Positions 49,267 to 58,078 of a stretch of DNA of 64,000 nucleotides are shown here, piece by piece. The translations under genes and the position numbers were made by a program. The stretch is from Pseudomonas orientalis. Lineage in GTDB: Bacteria; Pseudomonadota; Gammaproteobacteria; Pseudomonadales; Pseudomonadaceae. Positions within the stretch are counted from its first letter, which is position 1, and the number at the start of each line of letters is the position of its first letter. The stretch covers positions 744,001 through 808,000 of the forward strand of contig NZ_JYLM01000001.1 in NCBI RefSeq assembly GCF_001439815.1, given 5' to 3'. The notes beneath the pieces were generated by a model. That model saw only the letters and a program-made list of their open reading frames with translations. It did no database searches and was not told where the DNA came from.

Positions 49267-50055
49267 ATGCGTGTAACTTCCCGGCGGTTAGGGGCCGCGG
49301 GTATTGTCTTGAGTGCCCTGTGCGCGAGCGGGCTTGTGCAGGCGGCCAGCTCGGTGCTGATCTGGCCCATCGACCCGGTGCTGGAGGCAGACCAGCAGGC
49401 CAGCGCGTTGTGGCTGGAGAACCGTGGCAGCGAGACGGCCAACCTGCAGGTGCGCGTGTTTGCCTGGAGCCAGAACGGCTTCGACGAGCAGTACCAGAAC
49501 CAGCGCGACGTGATCGGCAGCCCGCCGGTGGCCAGGATCGAGCCCGGCCAGAAGCAACTGGTGCGCCTGACCCGAACCCGCGAAGTGCCGCCAGGGCAGG
49601 AATTGGCCTATCGCATCATCATCGATGAAATTCCCTCTGCGCTGCAGGTGCCCGCGCCACCGGAGGGCAAGAATACGGCGGCGGCGATTCGCTTCCAGAT
49701 GCGCTATTCGGTGCCGTTGTTTGCCTACGGCGCCGGCCTGTGGAGCAAGGACGACGCCACCCGCCAACGCGATCCCAAGGGCGCCGGCCAGCCGCAATTG
49801 AGCTGGAAGAAGGTCAACGTGGCCGGGCGCAGCTATATCGAGGTGCGTAACCAGGGCGCGGTGCATGCGCGGTTGACCGATGCTGCTTTCAAACAGGGCG
49901 GCCAGGCCAGGCCGCTGGTGGAAGGGCTGCTCGGCTACGTATTGCCGGGGGCGACCATGCGCTGGCCGATACCGGGCGATGTCTCGGGCGATCAGCCGTT
50001 GCAGGTCAGGATCAACGGCGCGACGCAGTTGGAGAGCCTTGCGCCGACACGCTAA
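49267..50055 (+). CDS. Csu-type fimbrial chaperone
   Basis: A 262-residue periplasmic PapD-like chaperone. The ATG at 49267 has GAGGAG upstream; the signal peptide ends LVQAASS. The immunoglobulin-like first domain shows SVLIWPIDPVLEADQQASALWLENRG and the PGQKQLVRLTR strand that donates to subunits. The basic pocket and the long F1-G1 region of the archaic branch are visible (AYRIIIDEIP). It caps pilins before delivery to the usher. Confidence 0.93.
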   Translation: MRVTSRRLGAAGIVLSALCASGLVQAASSVLIWPIDPVLEADQQASALWLENRGSETANLQVRVFAWSQNGFDEQYQNQRDVIGSPPVARIEPGQKQLVRLTRTREVPPGQELAYRIIIDEIPSALQVPAPPEGKNTAAAIRFQMRYSVPLFAYGAGLWSKDDATRQRDPKGAGQPQLSWKKVNVAGRSYIEVRNQGAVHARLTDAAFKQGGQARPLVEGLLGYVLPGATMRWPIPGDVSGDQPLQVRINGATQLESLAPTR

Positions 50056-50127
50056 AGGGTGTGTCGCGGGACGGGCGCAAGCCCGGGTTTTAGCAGGATG
50101 GAGATGTCCATTGAAGGACGCAACGCC

Positions 50128-52476
50128 ATGGTGAGTCGTGGTTGGGCTCGTGGTATATGGCCGTCGGTGGCAGTGGTAAGCGGGCTGTGGGGCGCTGCGG
50201 TAGCGGGCGACCTGCCGCCGCCGCCGAGCAGCATGGAGGCTGTCGCCGATGCACAGCTGTTTCTGCAACTGGTGGTCAACCAGATGGACACCGGCCGGGT
50301 CATCGCCGTCGATCAACGCGCCGGGCGGCTCTTCGTGCCGGCCAGCGCCTTGCAGGAGGTGGGTATGATGCTGCCGGGTGATCCCGAAGGCAGCGTGGCC
50401 CTGGACACAGTGCCCGGCCTGCACAGCGATTACGACAGCAACGGCCAGCGCTTGCTGCTGGATGTGCCACCGTCGTGGTTGCAGGAGCAGTTCATCGGCA
50501 ACCGCAACACCTACCCGCGTACCCAGGCCATGAGCAGCTTCGGCGCCTTGCTCAACTATGACGTGTATTTCAACGACACCGACGAAGGCGGCAGCTACCT
50601 GGCGGCGTGGAACGAAGTGCGTCTGTTCGATAACTGGGGCAGCTTGTCCAACACCGGGCAACTGCGCCAGACCCTGTCCGATGGCATCAGCAGCAGTACG
50701 CTCAACAACGGTTACCGGCGCTACGACACCACTTGGCGCTTCTCCGATGATGAACGGCTGCTCACCTACGAAGCCGGGGACGTGATCAGCGGTGCCTTGC
50801 CCTGGAGCAGCTCGGTGCGCCTGGGCGGGGTACAGCTGTCGCGGGATTTCGCCGTGCGCCCGGACCTGGTGACGTACCCCTTGCCGCAGTTTGCCGGTGA
50901 GGCGGCGGTGCCCTCGTCGGTCGACCTGTTCATCAACGGCTATAAATCCGAAAGCGCGCAGTTGCAACCCGGGCCGTACACCCTGACCAACATCCCGTTC
51001 ATCAATGGCGCCGGCGAGGCCGTGGTGGTCACCACCGACGCCCTCGGCCGCCAGGTGTCGACCACCGTACCCTTCTACGTCACCAGCACCTTGCTGCAAC
51101 ACGGCCTGACCGATTTTTCCGTGGCCGCCGGCACCTTGCGCCGTGACTACACCCTGCGCGACTTCGGCTACGGGCCGGGCGTGGCCAGCGGTACGTTCCG
51201 CTACGGCTATTCCGACAACCTGACCCTGGAAAGCCACGCCGAAGCGTCCAGCGACCTGATCCTCGGCGGGCTCGGCGGCAACCTGCGCCTGGGCAATTTC
51301 GGTGTGCTCAATACCGCCGTCAGCCAGAGCCGGTTCGACAGCCTCAGCGGCCGGCAACTGAGCCTCGGCTATCAGTACAACAGCGCGCGCTACAGCCTGA
51401 TGTACCAACGCGTCGAACGGCGCGACGCGTATGCCGACCTGACCCTGGTCGACACGCCCTACGCCCGCCTCAGCAAGCGCAGCGAGCAAGTCACCCTGAG
51501 CCTTAATCTGGAGCGGTTCGGCAGCCTCGGCCTGGGTTATTTCGACGTGCAGGCGGCGGACGATTCGCGCACGCGCCTGCTCAACCTGAGCTGGAGCAAA
51601 CCGCTGTGGCGCAACTCCAGCGTGTACCTGTCGGCCAACCGCGAAATCGGTGACAGCAACTGGGCGATGCAGGCGCAACTGGTAATTCCGTTCGACCTCA
51701 ACGGTAGCCTGGCCTTGAGCACCGAGCGCAGCAAGGACGGCGCCAGTACCCATCGCATCAACTACAGCCGCGCGGTGCCCAGCGAAGGCGGGCTGGGCTA
51801 CAACCTCGGCTACGCCCAGGGCGATACCCCCACTTATCGCCAGGCCGACCTGACCTGGCGCTTGCAGTCGGTGCAGTTGCAGGCCGGTGTGTACGGCAGC
51901 AGCGAGGCTCAGACGCGCTGGGCGGATGCCAGCGGCTCGCTGGTGTGGATGGGCGGTAACACCTTTGCCGCCAACCGCATCAACGATGCCTTTGTGGTGG
52001 TGAGCACCCAGGGATTCGCCGGGATCCCGGTGCGCTATGAAAACCAGTTGGTCGGCGAAACCGACAGCAAGGGCCACTTGCTGGTGCCGTGGAGCAGTGC
52101 GTATTACCGCGCCAAATATGAAATCGACCCGCTGAACCTGCCGCCGAATGTGCAGAGCCCGAATGTGGAGCAGCGCGTGTCGGTGCGCCGTGGCAGCGGT
52201 TACTTGCTGGAGTTTCCGTTGCGCCGGGTGCTCGCCGCGAGCATCACCCTGGTCGACAGCCAGCACCAGGAGTTGCCGCTGGGCAGCCTGGTGGTGCATG
52301 AACAGAGCAACACCCAGGCGGTGGTGGGCTGGGACGGGCTGGTCTATCTGGAAAACCTCAGCGCCCACAACACACTGCAGGTCACGCTCGGTGAGGGTCG
52401 CAGCTGCCAGGCGCGATTCGATATCGATGAGCACCAACAGGACGTGCCGCTGATCGGCCCGTTGGTCTGCCAATGA
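50128..52476 (+). CDS. Csu-type outer-membrane usher
   Basis: A 782-residue usher. I chose the ATG at 50128, which has GAAGGA nine bases upstream and begins a signal peptide ending GAAVAGDL; the open frame continues upstream to 50059. The N-terminal domain receives chaperone-pilin pairs. The barrel includes GYKSESAQLQPGPYTLTNIP, the hallmark of the usher plug/barrel. The C-terminal domain ends with the cysteine pair SCQARF and LVCQ. It secretes and assembles the fimbria. Confidence 0.92.
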   Translation: MVSRGWARGIWPSVAVVSGLWGAAVAGDLPPPPSSMEAVADAQLFLQLVVNQMDTGRVIAVDQRAGRLFVPASALQEVGMMLPGDPEGSVALDTVPGLHSDYDSNGQRLLLDVPPSWLQEQFIGNRNTYPRTQAMSSFGALLNYDVYFNDTDEGGSYLAAWNEVRLFDNWGSLSNTGQLRQTLSDGISSSTLNNGYRRYDTTWRFSDDERLLTYEAGDVISGALPWSSSVRLGGVQLSRDFAVRPDLVTYPLPQFAGEAAVPSSVDLFINGYKSESAQLQPGPYTLTNIPFINGAGEAVVVTTDALGRQVSTTVPFYVTSTLLQHGLTDFSVAAGTLRRDYTLRDFGYGPGVASGTFRYGYSDNLTLESHAEASSDLILGGLGGNLRLGNFGVLNTAVSQSRFDSLSGRQLSLGYQYNSARYSLMYQRVERRDAYADLTLVDTPYARLSKRSEQVTLSLNLERFGSLGLGYFDVQAADDSRTRLLNLSWSKPLWRNSSVYLSANREIGDSNWAMQAQLVIPFDLNGSLALSTERSKDGASTHRINYSRAVPSEGGLGYNLGYAQGDTPTYRQADLTWRLQSVQLQAGVYGSSEAQTRWADASGSLVWMGGNTFAANRINDAFVVVSTQGFAGIPVRYENQLVGETDSKGHLLVPWSSAYYRAKYEIDPLNLPPNVQSPNVEQRVSVRRGSGYLLEFPLRRVLAASITLVDSQHQELPLGSLVVHEQSNTQAVVGWDGLVYLENLSAHNTLQVTLGEGRSCQARFDIDEHQQDVPLIGPLVCQ

Positions 52477-52499
52477 AGGATTGAACAGGGAGTGTTCGG

Positions 52500-53489
52500 G
52501 TGAGGGGCAAGGGATGGCTGTTTGGGATGGGGCTGTTTGGGTTAGCGCTGTTGTGTTCGGGCAAGGCGTTGGCCGCGTGTTCGGTAGGGGCCACGGTGCC
52601 GGCCAGTTTCGGTTCGATCAGTTCGATGACCGTGCGCACCGCTGCGCAAACCAGTTCCACCACCAGCGCCGGGCTGAGTTGCACCTCGTCCCTGATTTCG
52701 CTGCTGGTGTCGAGCGACCATTTCTACGCCACGATTACTTCGTCCCAGAGCGGCCTGCGCGGGCCGACGGGGGATGTGATCGGCTATACGATTTATGGCA
52801 CCAACAGCACCAGTTACCCGATCGCCCGCGGGGCGCAGTTCGATTTTGGCGGTGCCGGCGGTATCGCCCAGATCATCGGCCTGATCGCAGGGCCGGGTCC
52901 TAAAAGCGTACCGCTGTACCTGGGCAGCATCACCGGCAGCAATGTCGCCGCGGGCGTGTATACCGAGACGTTGAGCATCGCCTGGAACTGGAACTATTGC
53001 TCGGGCGTCGGCCTTGGCGGCATCTGCCTGGGGCGTGACATCGGCAGCGGCACAGCGTCGCTCACCGTGAGCATGACCGTGACCAATGATTGTCAGATCA
53101 CCGCCCCCAATATCAGCTTTGGCAGCGCGCCGGTGGTCAGCGGATTTACCGCAGTGAGCGGGCAGACCATCAATATCGCCTGCACCAAGGGCAGCGCCTA
53201 TACCGTGGGCTTGAGCGACGGCCAGAACGCGGTCGGCGTCGGCGGGCGGCGGCGCATGATTTCCGGCGCCAACTACCTGGCCTACGACATTTTCAAAAGT
53301 GCCGGCACCACGCGATGGGGCAGCGTCGGCGCGGCGCGGCGGGCCAGTTCCACGGCGGAGGTCAACCCCGGCAACGGCTTGGGCACGGGCAGCCAGGTGT
53401 TCAACTACAACGCCCGGATCTACACCGACCAGCCCACGCCGCCGGCCGGTATTTACCTGGACAACGTGGTGCTGGACGTGGGCTTCTAG
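52500..53489 (+). CDS. Csu-type two-domain tip adhesin
   Basis: A 329-residue protein with two spore-coat-U domains: residues about 27-165 (ACSVGATVPASFG to IAWNWNYC) and 180-329 (TVTNDCQITAPNISFG to VLDVGF). Two domains at the end of a csu operon are characteristic of the tip adhesin CsuE, whose hydrophobic loops bind plastic and other surfaces. GTG start with AGGGAG. The last gene of the operon; its TAG is shared with the convergent anti-sigma gene. Confidence 0.88.
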   Translation: MRGKGWLFGMGLFGLALLCSGKALAACSVGATVPASFGSISSMTVRTAAQTSSTTSAGLSCTSSLISLLVSSDHFYATITSSQSGLRGPTGDVIGYTIYGTNSTSYPIARGAQFDFGGAGGIAQIIGLIAGPGPKSVPLYLGSITGSNVAAGVYTETLSIAWNWNYCSGVGLGGICLGRDIGSGTASLTVSMTVTNDCQITAPNISFGSAPVVSGFTAVSGQTINIACTKGSAYTVGLSDGQNAVGVGGRRRMISGANYLAYDIFKSAGTTRWGSVGAARRASSTAEVNPGNGLGTGSQVFNYNARIYTDQPTPPAGIYLDNVVLDVGF

Positions 53490-54223
53490 AACTTAATCTG
53501 CTGCGGGGCGGCCTGATCCACCGGGCTGACCATCGCATAGTTGTACCCGCCGCCCGACCAGTAATCGGCCTGCAAGCCGTCGGCGCTGCGGCTGCCGCGC
53601 GGCAGGAAGCCGTTGTTTGGACCCGGCGGGCGGATATAGAAGCTGATGCGCCGGCCCTGCGCGTCCTGGTACAGCACCATGGCCGCTGCGCCTTGGTCGG
53701 TGGTGAGCAGGCGTCCGCTGACCGGCTTGAACCCCGCCTGGCTCAAATCGGGCAAGCGATGGGCCTGGTTGAAGTAGCGATCGAGCCAGGCCTGCATCGT
53801 GCTGCGGTCCTGAGCGTTGTAGTCGGCGGGCATGATGCCGTCCTGGGCAAACAAGCGGTATGCCTGCATCGCATCAGCCATCGGCAACAGCGCTGGCTGG
53901 GTGGCTTCGCGGGCGTGCCAGCCGCCCAGTCCGCCGAGGCTGACGGCGATCAGCAGCAGCGCCGCAGTGGCGAGATGGCGGCGGGATTGATGCTTGATGC
54001 GCTGGCGAATCAGCGCCGGATCCAATGCCGGGTTGTCCGGCTGTTGCAGGGCACCGCTCAAGGACGCACGCAGCAATTGCGCATCCTGTTGCCAGGCATG
54101 CACCTGGGCGGCCACCTCGGGGTGGCTCGCCAGCCAGGTTTCAAGGACGCGGCGATCACTGTCCGGCAACTGGTGATCGACGTAGGCGTGTAAGTCGCGT
54201 TCGCTGGGAGGCAGGCTGATCAT
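53486..54223 (-). CDS. Anti-sigma factor (transmembrane)
   Basis: A 245-residue membrane protein. The cytoplasmic N-terminus carries DLHAYVDHQLPDSDRRVLETWLASHPEVAAQ, the ChrR/zinc-finger-like anti-sigma region common in ECF partners. It has one membrane helix near 88-106 (LATAALLLIAVSLGGLGGW) and a periplasmic domain of 140 residues. ATGA overlap with the sigma gene means coupled translation. It would hold the sigma factor until a periplasmic oxidative or other signal arrives. Confidence 0.92.
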   Translation of the reverse strand: MISLPPSERDLHAYVDHQLPDSDRRVLETWLASHPEVAAQVHAWQQDAQLLRASLSGALQQPDNPALDPALIRQRIKHQSRRHLATAALLLIAVSLGGLGGWHAREATQPALLPMADAMQAYRLFAQDGIMPADYNAQDRSTMQAWLDRYFNQAHRLPDLSQAGFKPVSGRLLTTDQGAAAMVLYQDAQGRRISFYIRPPGPNNGFLPRGSRSADGLQADYWSGGGYNYAMVSPVDQAAPQQIKF

Positions 54224-54726
54224 TTGAGTATCCGCAGGGAAGGGCTGGCAATTTCGCCATCGCTGAGTTGACGCAAGGCCTGGCGGGCGCGTGAGAGACG
54301 CGACATCACCGTACCGATGGGCACGTCGAGTATTTCGGCGACTTCCTTGTAGCTCAAGCCTTCGACCGACACCCACAGCAGCAGGGCGCGCTGCTCGGCA
54401 GTGAGGCGGTCGAAGGCCAACAGGGTGGATTGGGCCATCACCGTGCGCTCCACCGAGGGCTGCGCATCGTCGCGGCCGGTAAAGAATTCGAGCATGCGCG
54501 CGTAGCGCCGGCTGCGCCGATGGGCATCGAGAAATTGTCGGTACAGGATCGAAAACAGCCACGCGCGCAGGTCGCCTGCGATGCGCTTGTCGGCCCAGGC
54601 GATGATCGCCCGTTCCAGGGTCGACTGCACCAGGTCGTCGGCACTGCTGGCGTTACGGGTCAGGGACACGGCAAAGCGCCGCAGCCTGGGGATGAGTTCA
54701 CGTAACTGTTCGTCGAGTTCATGCAT
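54220..54726 (-). CDS. ECF RNA polymerase sigma factor
   Basis: A 168-residue sigma-70-family protein with region 2 (SSADDLVQSTLERAIIAWADKR...LRAWLFSILYRQFLDAHR) and region 4 (LTAEQRALLLWVSVEGLSYKEVAEILDVPIGTVMSRLSRAR). The length is typical. Its own promoter (54763-54789) has the same sequence pattern as that of the divergent peroxidase, so it probably controls itself and the peroxidase operon. Confidence 0.94.
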   Translation of the reverse strand: MHELDEQLRELIPRLRRFAVSLTRNASSADDLVQSTLERAIIAWADKRIAGDLRAWLFSILYRQFLDAHRRSRRYARMLEFFTGRDDAQPSVERTVMAQSTLLAFDRLTAEQRALLLWVSVEGLSYKEVAEILDVPIGTVMSRLSRARQALRQLSDGEIASPSLRILK

Positions 54727-54762
54727 GGGCGTCTGGCTGGCTACTACGCTGCTGGGACTAGA

Positions 54763-54789
54763 GAGACGTCCGGTGCTGAAGGTTATTCC
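54763..54789 (-). promoter_or_regulatory. ECF-type promoter of the sigma gene
   Basis: Minus strand GGAATA, 15 bases, CGTCTC. The -10 lies 37 bases before the sigma ATG. Identical boxes and spacing to the promoter at 54817. Confidence 0.8.
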
Positions 54790-54816
54790 GTGGGCCGAAA
54801 AATAAAACGTGGCCAG

Positions 54817-54843
54817 GGAATAGAGTTTATCGGCGTGCGTCTC
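54817..54843 (+). promoter_or_regulatory. ECF-type promoter of the peroxidase operon
   Basis: Plus strand GGAATA, 15 bases, CGTCTC. The -10 is 55 bases before the peroxidase ATG. The spacer sequence is unrelated to that of the opposite promoter, so only the boxes are conserved. Confidence 0.8.
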
Positions 54844-54897
54844 AATGCTCCGACCTTATGTTTCACCCCCTAAGGCCTCTGGCCCTGGAGTTCATTC

Positions 54898-55980
54898 ATG
54901 GTAGATCACTCACCACCGCCTCGTCCTGCGTTAAGCACCGCGAGCCTGATCGCGCGACTCGCCGGTATCGGTGCCGTGGTTGCCGTTGTTGCCGGGGCAT
55001 TTGCCTACGTCAACGGCACCCTCGACCCACAGCGCCTGCGCCCGAAAACCCTGGTCAATGCCCTGGAAACCAATAACGGCGTGCATCCGGGGTTTCGGCG
55101 TAACCATGCCAAGGGTGTGTGCGTGGCCGGGTACTTCGAGAGCAGTCCCGAGGTGCGCGCTTACTCCAGCGCCCAGGTGTTCAACGAGGCGAAAACCCCG
55201 GTGATCGGGCGGTTCGCCTTGCCCAGCGGCAACCCTTATGCGCCGGACAGCAGTGTGCCGATCCGCAGTTTTGCCGTGCAATTCAGTCAGGCCAACGGCC
55301 AGCAGTGGCGCACCGGGATGAACAGCATGCCGGTGTTCCCGGTGGGCACCCCCGAGGCGTTCTACCAGTTGCTCAAGGCCGGCGCGCCGGCCCCGGCCAC
55401 CGGCAAGCCGAACCCGGCGAGCATGCCGGCATTCTTTGCCTCACACCCGGAGACAGCGCCGTTTCTGGCCTGGGTCAAAACCGCCAAGCCATCGGCCAGT
55501 TACGCGACCGAAACCTATAACGGTATCAACGCGTTTTACCTGGTGACCGACGACGGCAAGCGCCAGGCCGTGCGCTGGTCCGTGGCGCCGCAGAGCCAGG
55601 ACGCAGCGGGCGATACCGCGCCTGAAGGCGCCGACTTCCTGGAAAAAGACCTGGTGCAGCGCCTGGCGGCGGGGCCGTTGCATTGGCAATTGAACATGAC
55701 ACTGGCCAACCCTGGCGACCCGCTGGATGACGCCAGCAAGACCTGGACCGGTGAACACAAGGTACTCAACGCCGGCACCCTGGTGTTGCAGAGCAGCCAG
55801 CCACAAGCCGACGGCGATTGCCGCGATATCAACTTCGATCCGCTGATTCTGCCCAGCGGTATCGAGGCGTCCAACGACCCGCTGCTGGCGGCACGCTCGG
55901 CGGCCTATGCCAGTTCATACCTGCGCCGTGCCGGTGAAGTCAGCCCGTTGCACAGTGCCTCCCAGGAGTCCAAGCCATGA
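54898..55980 (+). CDS. Catalase-family peroxidase (SrpA-like), membrane-anchored
   Basis: A 360-residue small catalase-like haem protein. One N-terminal helix (about 15-37, IARLAGIGAVVAVVAGAFAYV) places the enzyme in the periplasm. The distal histidine is H70 in PGFRRNHAKGVCVAGYF. The fold continues with FALPSGNPYAPD and the C-terminal proximal region near AARSAAYASSYLRR. It is shorter than true catalases, and this subfamily acts mostly as peroxidase. It is followed with ATGA overlap by a cytochrome b561 that could supply electrons from the quinone pool. Confidence 0.9.
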   Translation: MVDHSPPPRPALSTASLIARLAGIGAVVAVVAGAFAYVNGTLDPQRLRPKTLVNALETNNGVHPGFRRNHAKGVCVAGYFESSPEVRAYSSAQVFNEAKTPVIGRFALPSGNPYAPDSSVPIRSFAVQFSQANGQQWRTGMNSMPVFPVGTPEAFYQLLKAGAPAPATGKPNPASMPAFFASHPETAPFLAWVKTAKPSASYATETYNGINAFYLVTDDGKRQAVRWSVAPQSQDAAGDTAPEGADFLEKDLVQRLAAGPLHWQLNMTLANPGDPLDDASKTWTGEHKVLNAGTLVLQSSQPQADGDCRDINFDPLILPSGIEASNDPLLAARSAAYASSYLRRAGEVSPLHSASQESKP

Positions 55981-56516
55981 AGGTTCAACCACGCTTTTTC
56001 GCCCCGTTGGCGCGTTTGCTGCACTGGCTGATGGCGTTGATGATCATCGCCATGCTGTTTATCGGCGCAGGCCTGGCGGCGTCGGTGTCCGAGCGCCATG
56101 AGTGGCTGATTCACCTGCACAAGCCGTTGGGCATCGCGATCCTGGCGCTGGTCGTGGTGCGTCTGGTGGTGCGTCTTTCCACGCGCCAACCGCCGCTGCC
56201 GACGGACTTGCCGCTGTGGCAAGTACTCGCGGCCAAGGCGTCTCACGTCGTGTTGTATGGGTTGATGCTGGTGTTGCCGCTGTTGGGCTGGGCAATGATT
56301 TCGGCCGCCGGTGACCCGGTGATGCTCAGCAGCTCCGTGCAACTGCCGGCATTGGTCTCGGCGAATGCGCCGTTGTTTGCGCTGCTGCGCAAGGCCCACG
56401 GTTATCTCGCCTACCTGCTGTTTTTGACGGTGCTGGTGCACCTGGCGGCCGCGCTGTTCCACGGGTTGATCCGCCGCGACGGCGTACTGCAAAGCATGAC
56501 CGGCACCCGCCACTGA
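55977..56516 (+). CDS. Cytochrome b561 linked to the peroxidase
   Basis: A 179-residue four-helix membrane cytochrome. Haem histidine candidates are in LLHWLMALMI, LIHLHKPLG, KASHVVLYGLML, KAHGYLAYLL and VHLAAALFHGLI. It overlaps the peroxidase stop by four bases. Together they look like a quinol-dependent periplasmic peroxide-removing unit under ECF control. Confidence 0.92.
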   Translation: MKVQPRFFAPLARLLHWLMALMIIAMLFIGAGLAASVSERHEWLIHLHKPLGIAILALVVVRLVVRLSTRQPPLPTDLPLWQVLAAKASHVVLYGLMLVLPLLGWAMISAAGDPVMLSSSVQLPALVSANAPLFALLRKAHGYLAYLLFLTVLVHLAAALFHGLIRRDGVLQSMTGTRH

Positions 56517-56533
56517 TCAGCGTTGGCTGACAG

Positions 56534-57685
56534 TCAACGCACGTGGCCGATGATATCGGCCACGCTGCTCAGCACATCCTTGCCCAACTGCCTGGAGCGC
56601 TCGCCGGACCAACCGGTTTTCGGGTTGGGCGCGTCATCGTTGTCCTTGAAGGGCATCTCCAGGGTCAGTGACAGGCAGTCGTACTGTTCACCGACCGCAT
56701 TGCATGCCAGGGTCATATTGGCTTCGCCCGGCAGATCGCGGGTGTAGCCGTGGGTGGTCTGAAAGTCGCGAGTCAGTTGGCTCAGGTGGCTGCGGAAGTG
56801 TTTCTCGAGGGCTTCGATACGCGGGCTGTAACCGGGGTTGCCTTCACAGCCAGCGGTGAAAATGTAGGGGATTTCTTCGTCGCCATGGATATCGAGGAAC
56901 AGGTCGACGCCATATTTTTCCATCTGCTGTTGCACGAACAGGACTTCCGGGCTGAGTTCCTGGCTGGCGCTCTGCCAGGCGCGGTTGAGGTCCTGGCCCA
57001 TGGCATTGGTACGCAAGTGGCCATGAAACGCGCCGTCGGGGTTCATGTTGGGCACCAGGTACAGGTCGGCGACGGCCAGGAGCTTTTTCAACTCGGTATC
57101 ACCGCTCTGCTGCAGGCGTTCGATCACGCCCTCCATAAACCATTCGGCCATGTGTTCGCCGGGGTGCTGCTGGGCGATGATCCAGACTTTGCGGCGGCCT
57201 TCGCCGCCTTTGCCACGGCGCAGCAGTTGGATATCACGGCCCTCGACACTTTTACCGGTGGCCAGCAGCTTGACGCCGGCGTACTTCAGGGCCTGCTCGA
57301 TCAACCAGTCGTGACGTTCACGGCTATAGGGTTCGAAGTAGGCGAACCACGCGTGCTTTTCCCGGGTCTGCAGGCTGATATGCAGGATTTCGCCATCAAA
57401 GCGTGACGGCACGCGGAACCAGTTGACGTGGTCGTAGGACGCCACGGCGTTATAGCCGGTCCATGCATGCTTGTAGGATGACCGGCCCGCGTTGCTCAGG
57501 CGAAAAGTGTGGGTGTGGCCCACGTGCATGCCTTCGGCCTTGAAGTGGAACCACTGGTAATGTTGGCTGCGGGTGTCAGGTTTGATCGCCAGTAACAACT
57601 GGTAGGCATCGCTGGCATCCAGGACCTGGATATTGCCGCTGTCGAAGTCGGTGCTGATTCTGATGGACGTCAAGGCCACGGTCAT
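56534..57685 (-). CDS. M14-family zinc carboxypeptidase (cytosolic, CCP6-like)
   Basis: A 383-residue metallopeptidase. Zinc ligands are H174 and E177 (QQHPGEHMAEW) and H267 (LDIHGDEE), with N234-R235 (LNRAW) for the substrate carboxylate and E343 (LTLEMPFKD) as catalytic base. The N-terminal 120 residues form the beta-sandwich seen in the cytosolic carboxypeptidase group. No signal peptide. It corresponds in layout to PA2831 of P. aeruginosa. Substrate unknown, perhaps polyglutamate tails. Confidence 0.92.
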   Translation of the reverse strand: MTVALTSIRISTDFDSGNIQVLDASDAYQLLLAIKPDTRSQHYQWFHFKAEGMHVGHTHTFRLSNAGRSSYKHAWTGYNAVASYDHVNWFRVPSRFDGEILHISLQTREKHAWFAYFEPYSRERHDWLIEQALKYAGVKLLATGKSVEGRDIQLLRRGKGGEGRRKVWIIAQQHPGEHMAEWFMEGVIERLQQSGDTELKKLLAVADLYLVPNMNPDGAFHGHLRTNAMGQDLNRAWQSASQELSPEVLFVQQQMEKYGVDLFLDIHGDEEIPYIFTAGCEGNPGYSPRIEALEKHFRSHLSQLTRDFQTTHGYTRDLPGEANMTLACNAVGEQYDCLSLTLEMPFKDNDDAPNPKTGWSGERSRQLGKDVLSSVADIIGHVR

Positions 57686-57811
57686 AGTCTAGTTGCCTGA
57701 ATATGCGGATGTGGCGGTTATCTTACACAGGCGGCAGGCAATGTCTGGAGGCAAAATTGTTGCACGGGGGGAGGGGGCGTCATCCGTGACGCCGCCGCAG
57801 CTTAGAGTCTA

Positions 57812-57826
57812 TGAGATTGATTCTCA
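57812..57826. promoter_or_regulatory. Candidate second Fur box
   Basis: TGAGATT-G-ATTCTCA, a 7-1-7 dyad one base from the classic TGAGAATnATTCTCA. It lies in the 271-base space 57686-57956 between the carboxypeptidase gene and PrrF. I see no gene in that space that it clearly serves. Confidence 0.45.
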
Positions 57827-57956
57827 AGCGCTAAATCGTGAAGATATCGGGCTGGGCCTTGCTGCGGCTTTCTTTTCGCAATGGTCTTTTGCTACCATTC
57901 GCGCCATCAAGCAACACACAGTCTTCATTAGCCTGAAGCCGTCAGAAACAACTGGC

Positions 57957-57986
57957 AAAAAAAAGACCCGGCCAAAGAGCCGGGTC
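57957..57986 (-). terminator. PrrF terminator
   Basis: GACCCGGC, six-base loop, GCCGGGTC, then eight T on the minus strand. Confidence 0.93.
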
Positions 57987-58073
57987 AAAAACCGTGATTA
58001 GCCTGATGAGGAGATATTCCAAGAGTCCGACCTAAGGTCTCTTGGTCTATCGACTGATCTCGCGATCAGCCAG
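57957..58073 (-). ncRNA. prrF: PrrF iron-responsive small RNA
   Basis: Read on the minus strand, the transcript starts about GGACCTGGCTG, just after a Fur box. It contains hairpin GATCGCGAGATC and then the conserved seed CTCCTCATCAGGCTAATCAC that identifies PrrF RNAs. It ends in GACCCGGC-N6-GCCGGGTC and eight T. In iron-poor cells Fur releases the promoter and PrrF, with Hfq, silences messages for iron-containing proteins such as sodB and TCA enzymes. The exact start is estimated from the promoter. One copy only is seen here. Confidence 0.92.
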
Positions 58074-58078
58074 GTCCA

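Noticed and set aside
49288..52473. 1061-codon minus-strand frame opposite the fimbrial chaperone and usher
   Set aside because: It is a GC-bias shadow: both plus-strand genes have clear families, ribosome sites and signal peptides, while this frame shows low-complexity composition rich in His, Gln, Arg and Ala without any domain.
57693..58001. Open frame of 102 codons on the plus strand
   Set aside because: It ends inside the PrrF terminator, has no ribosome site and its last residues (KKKTRPKSRVKNRD) are simply the translated terminator. The non-coding RNA on the other strand explains the region.
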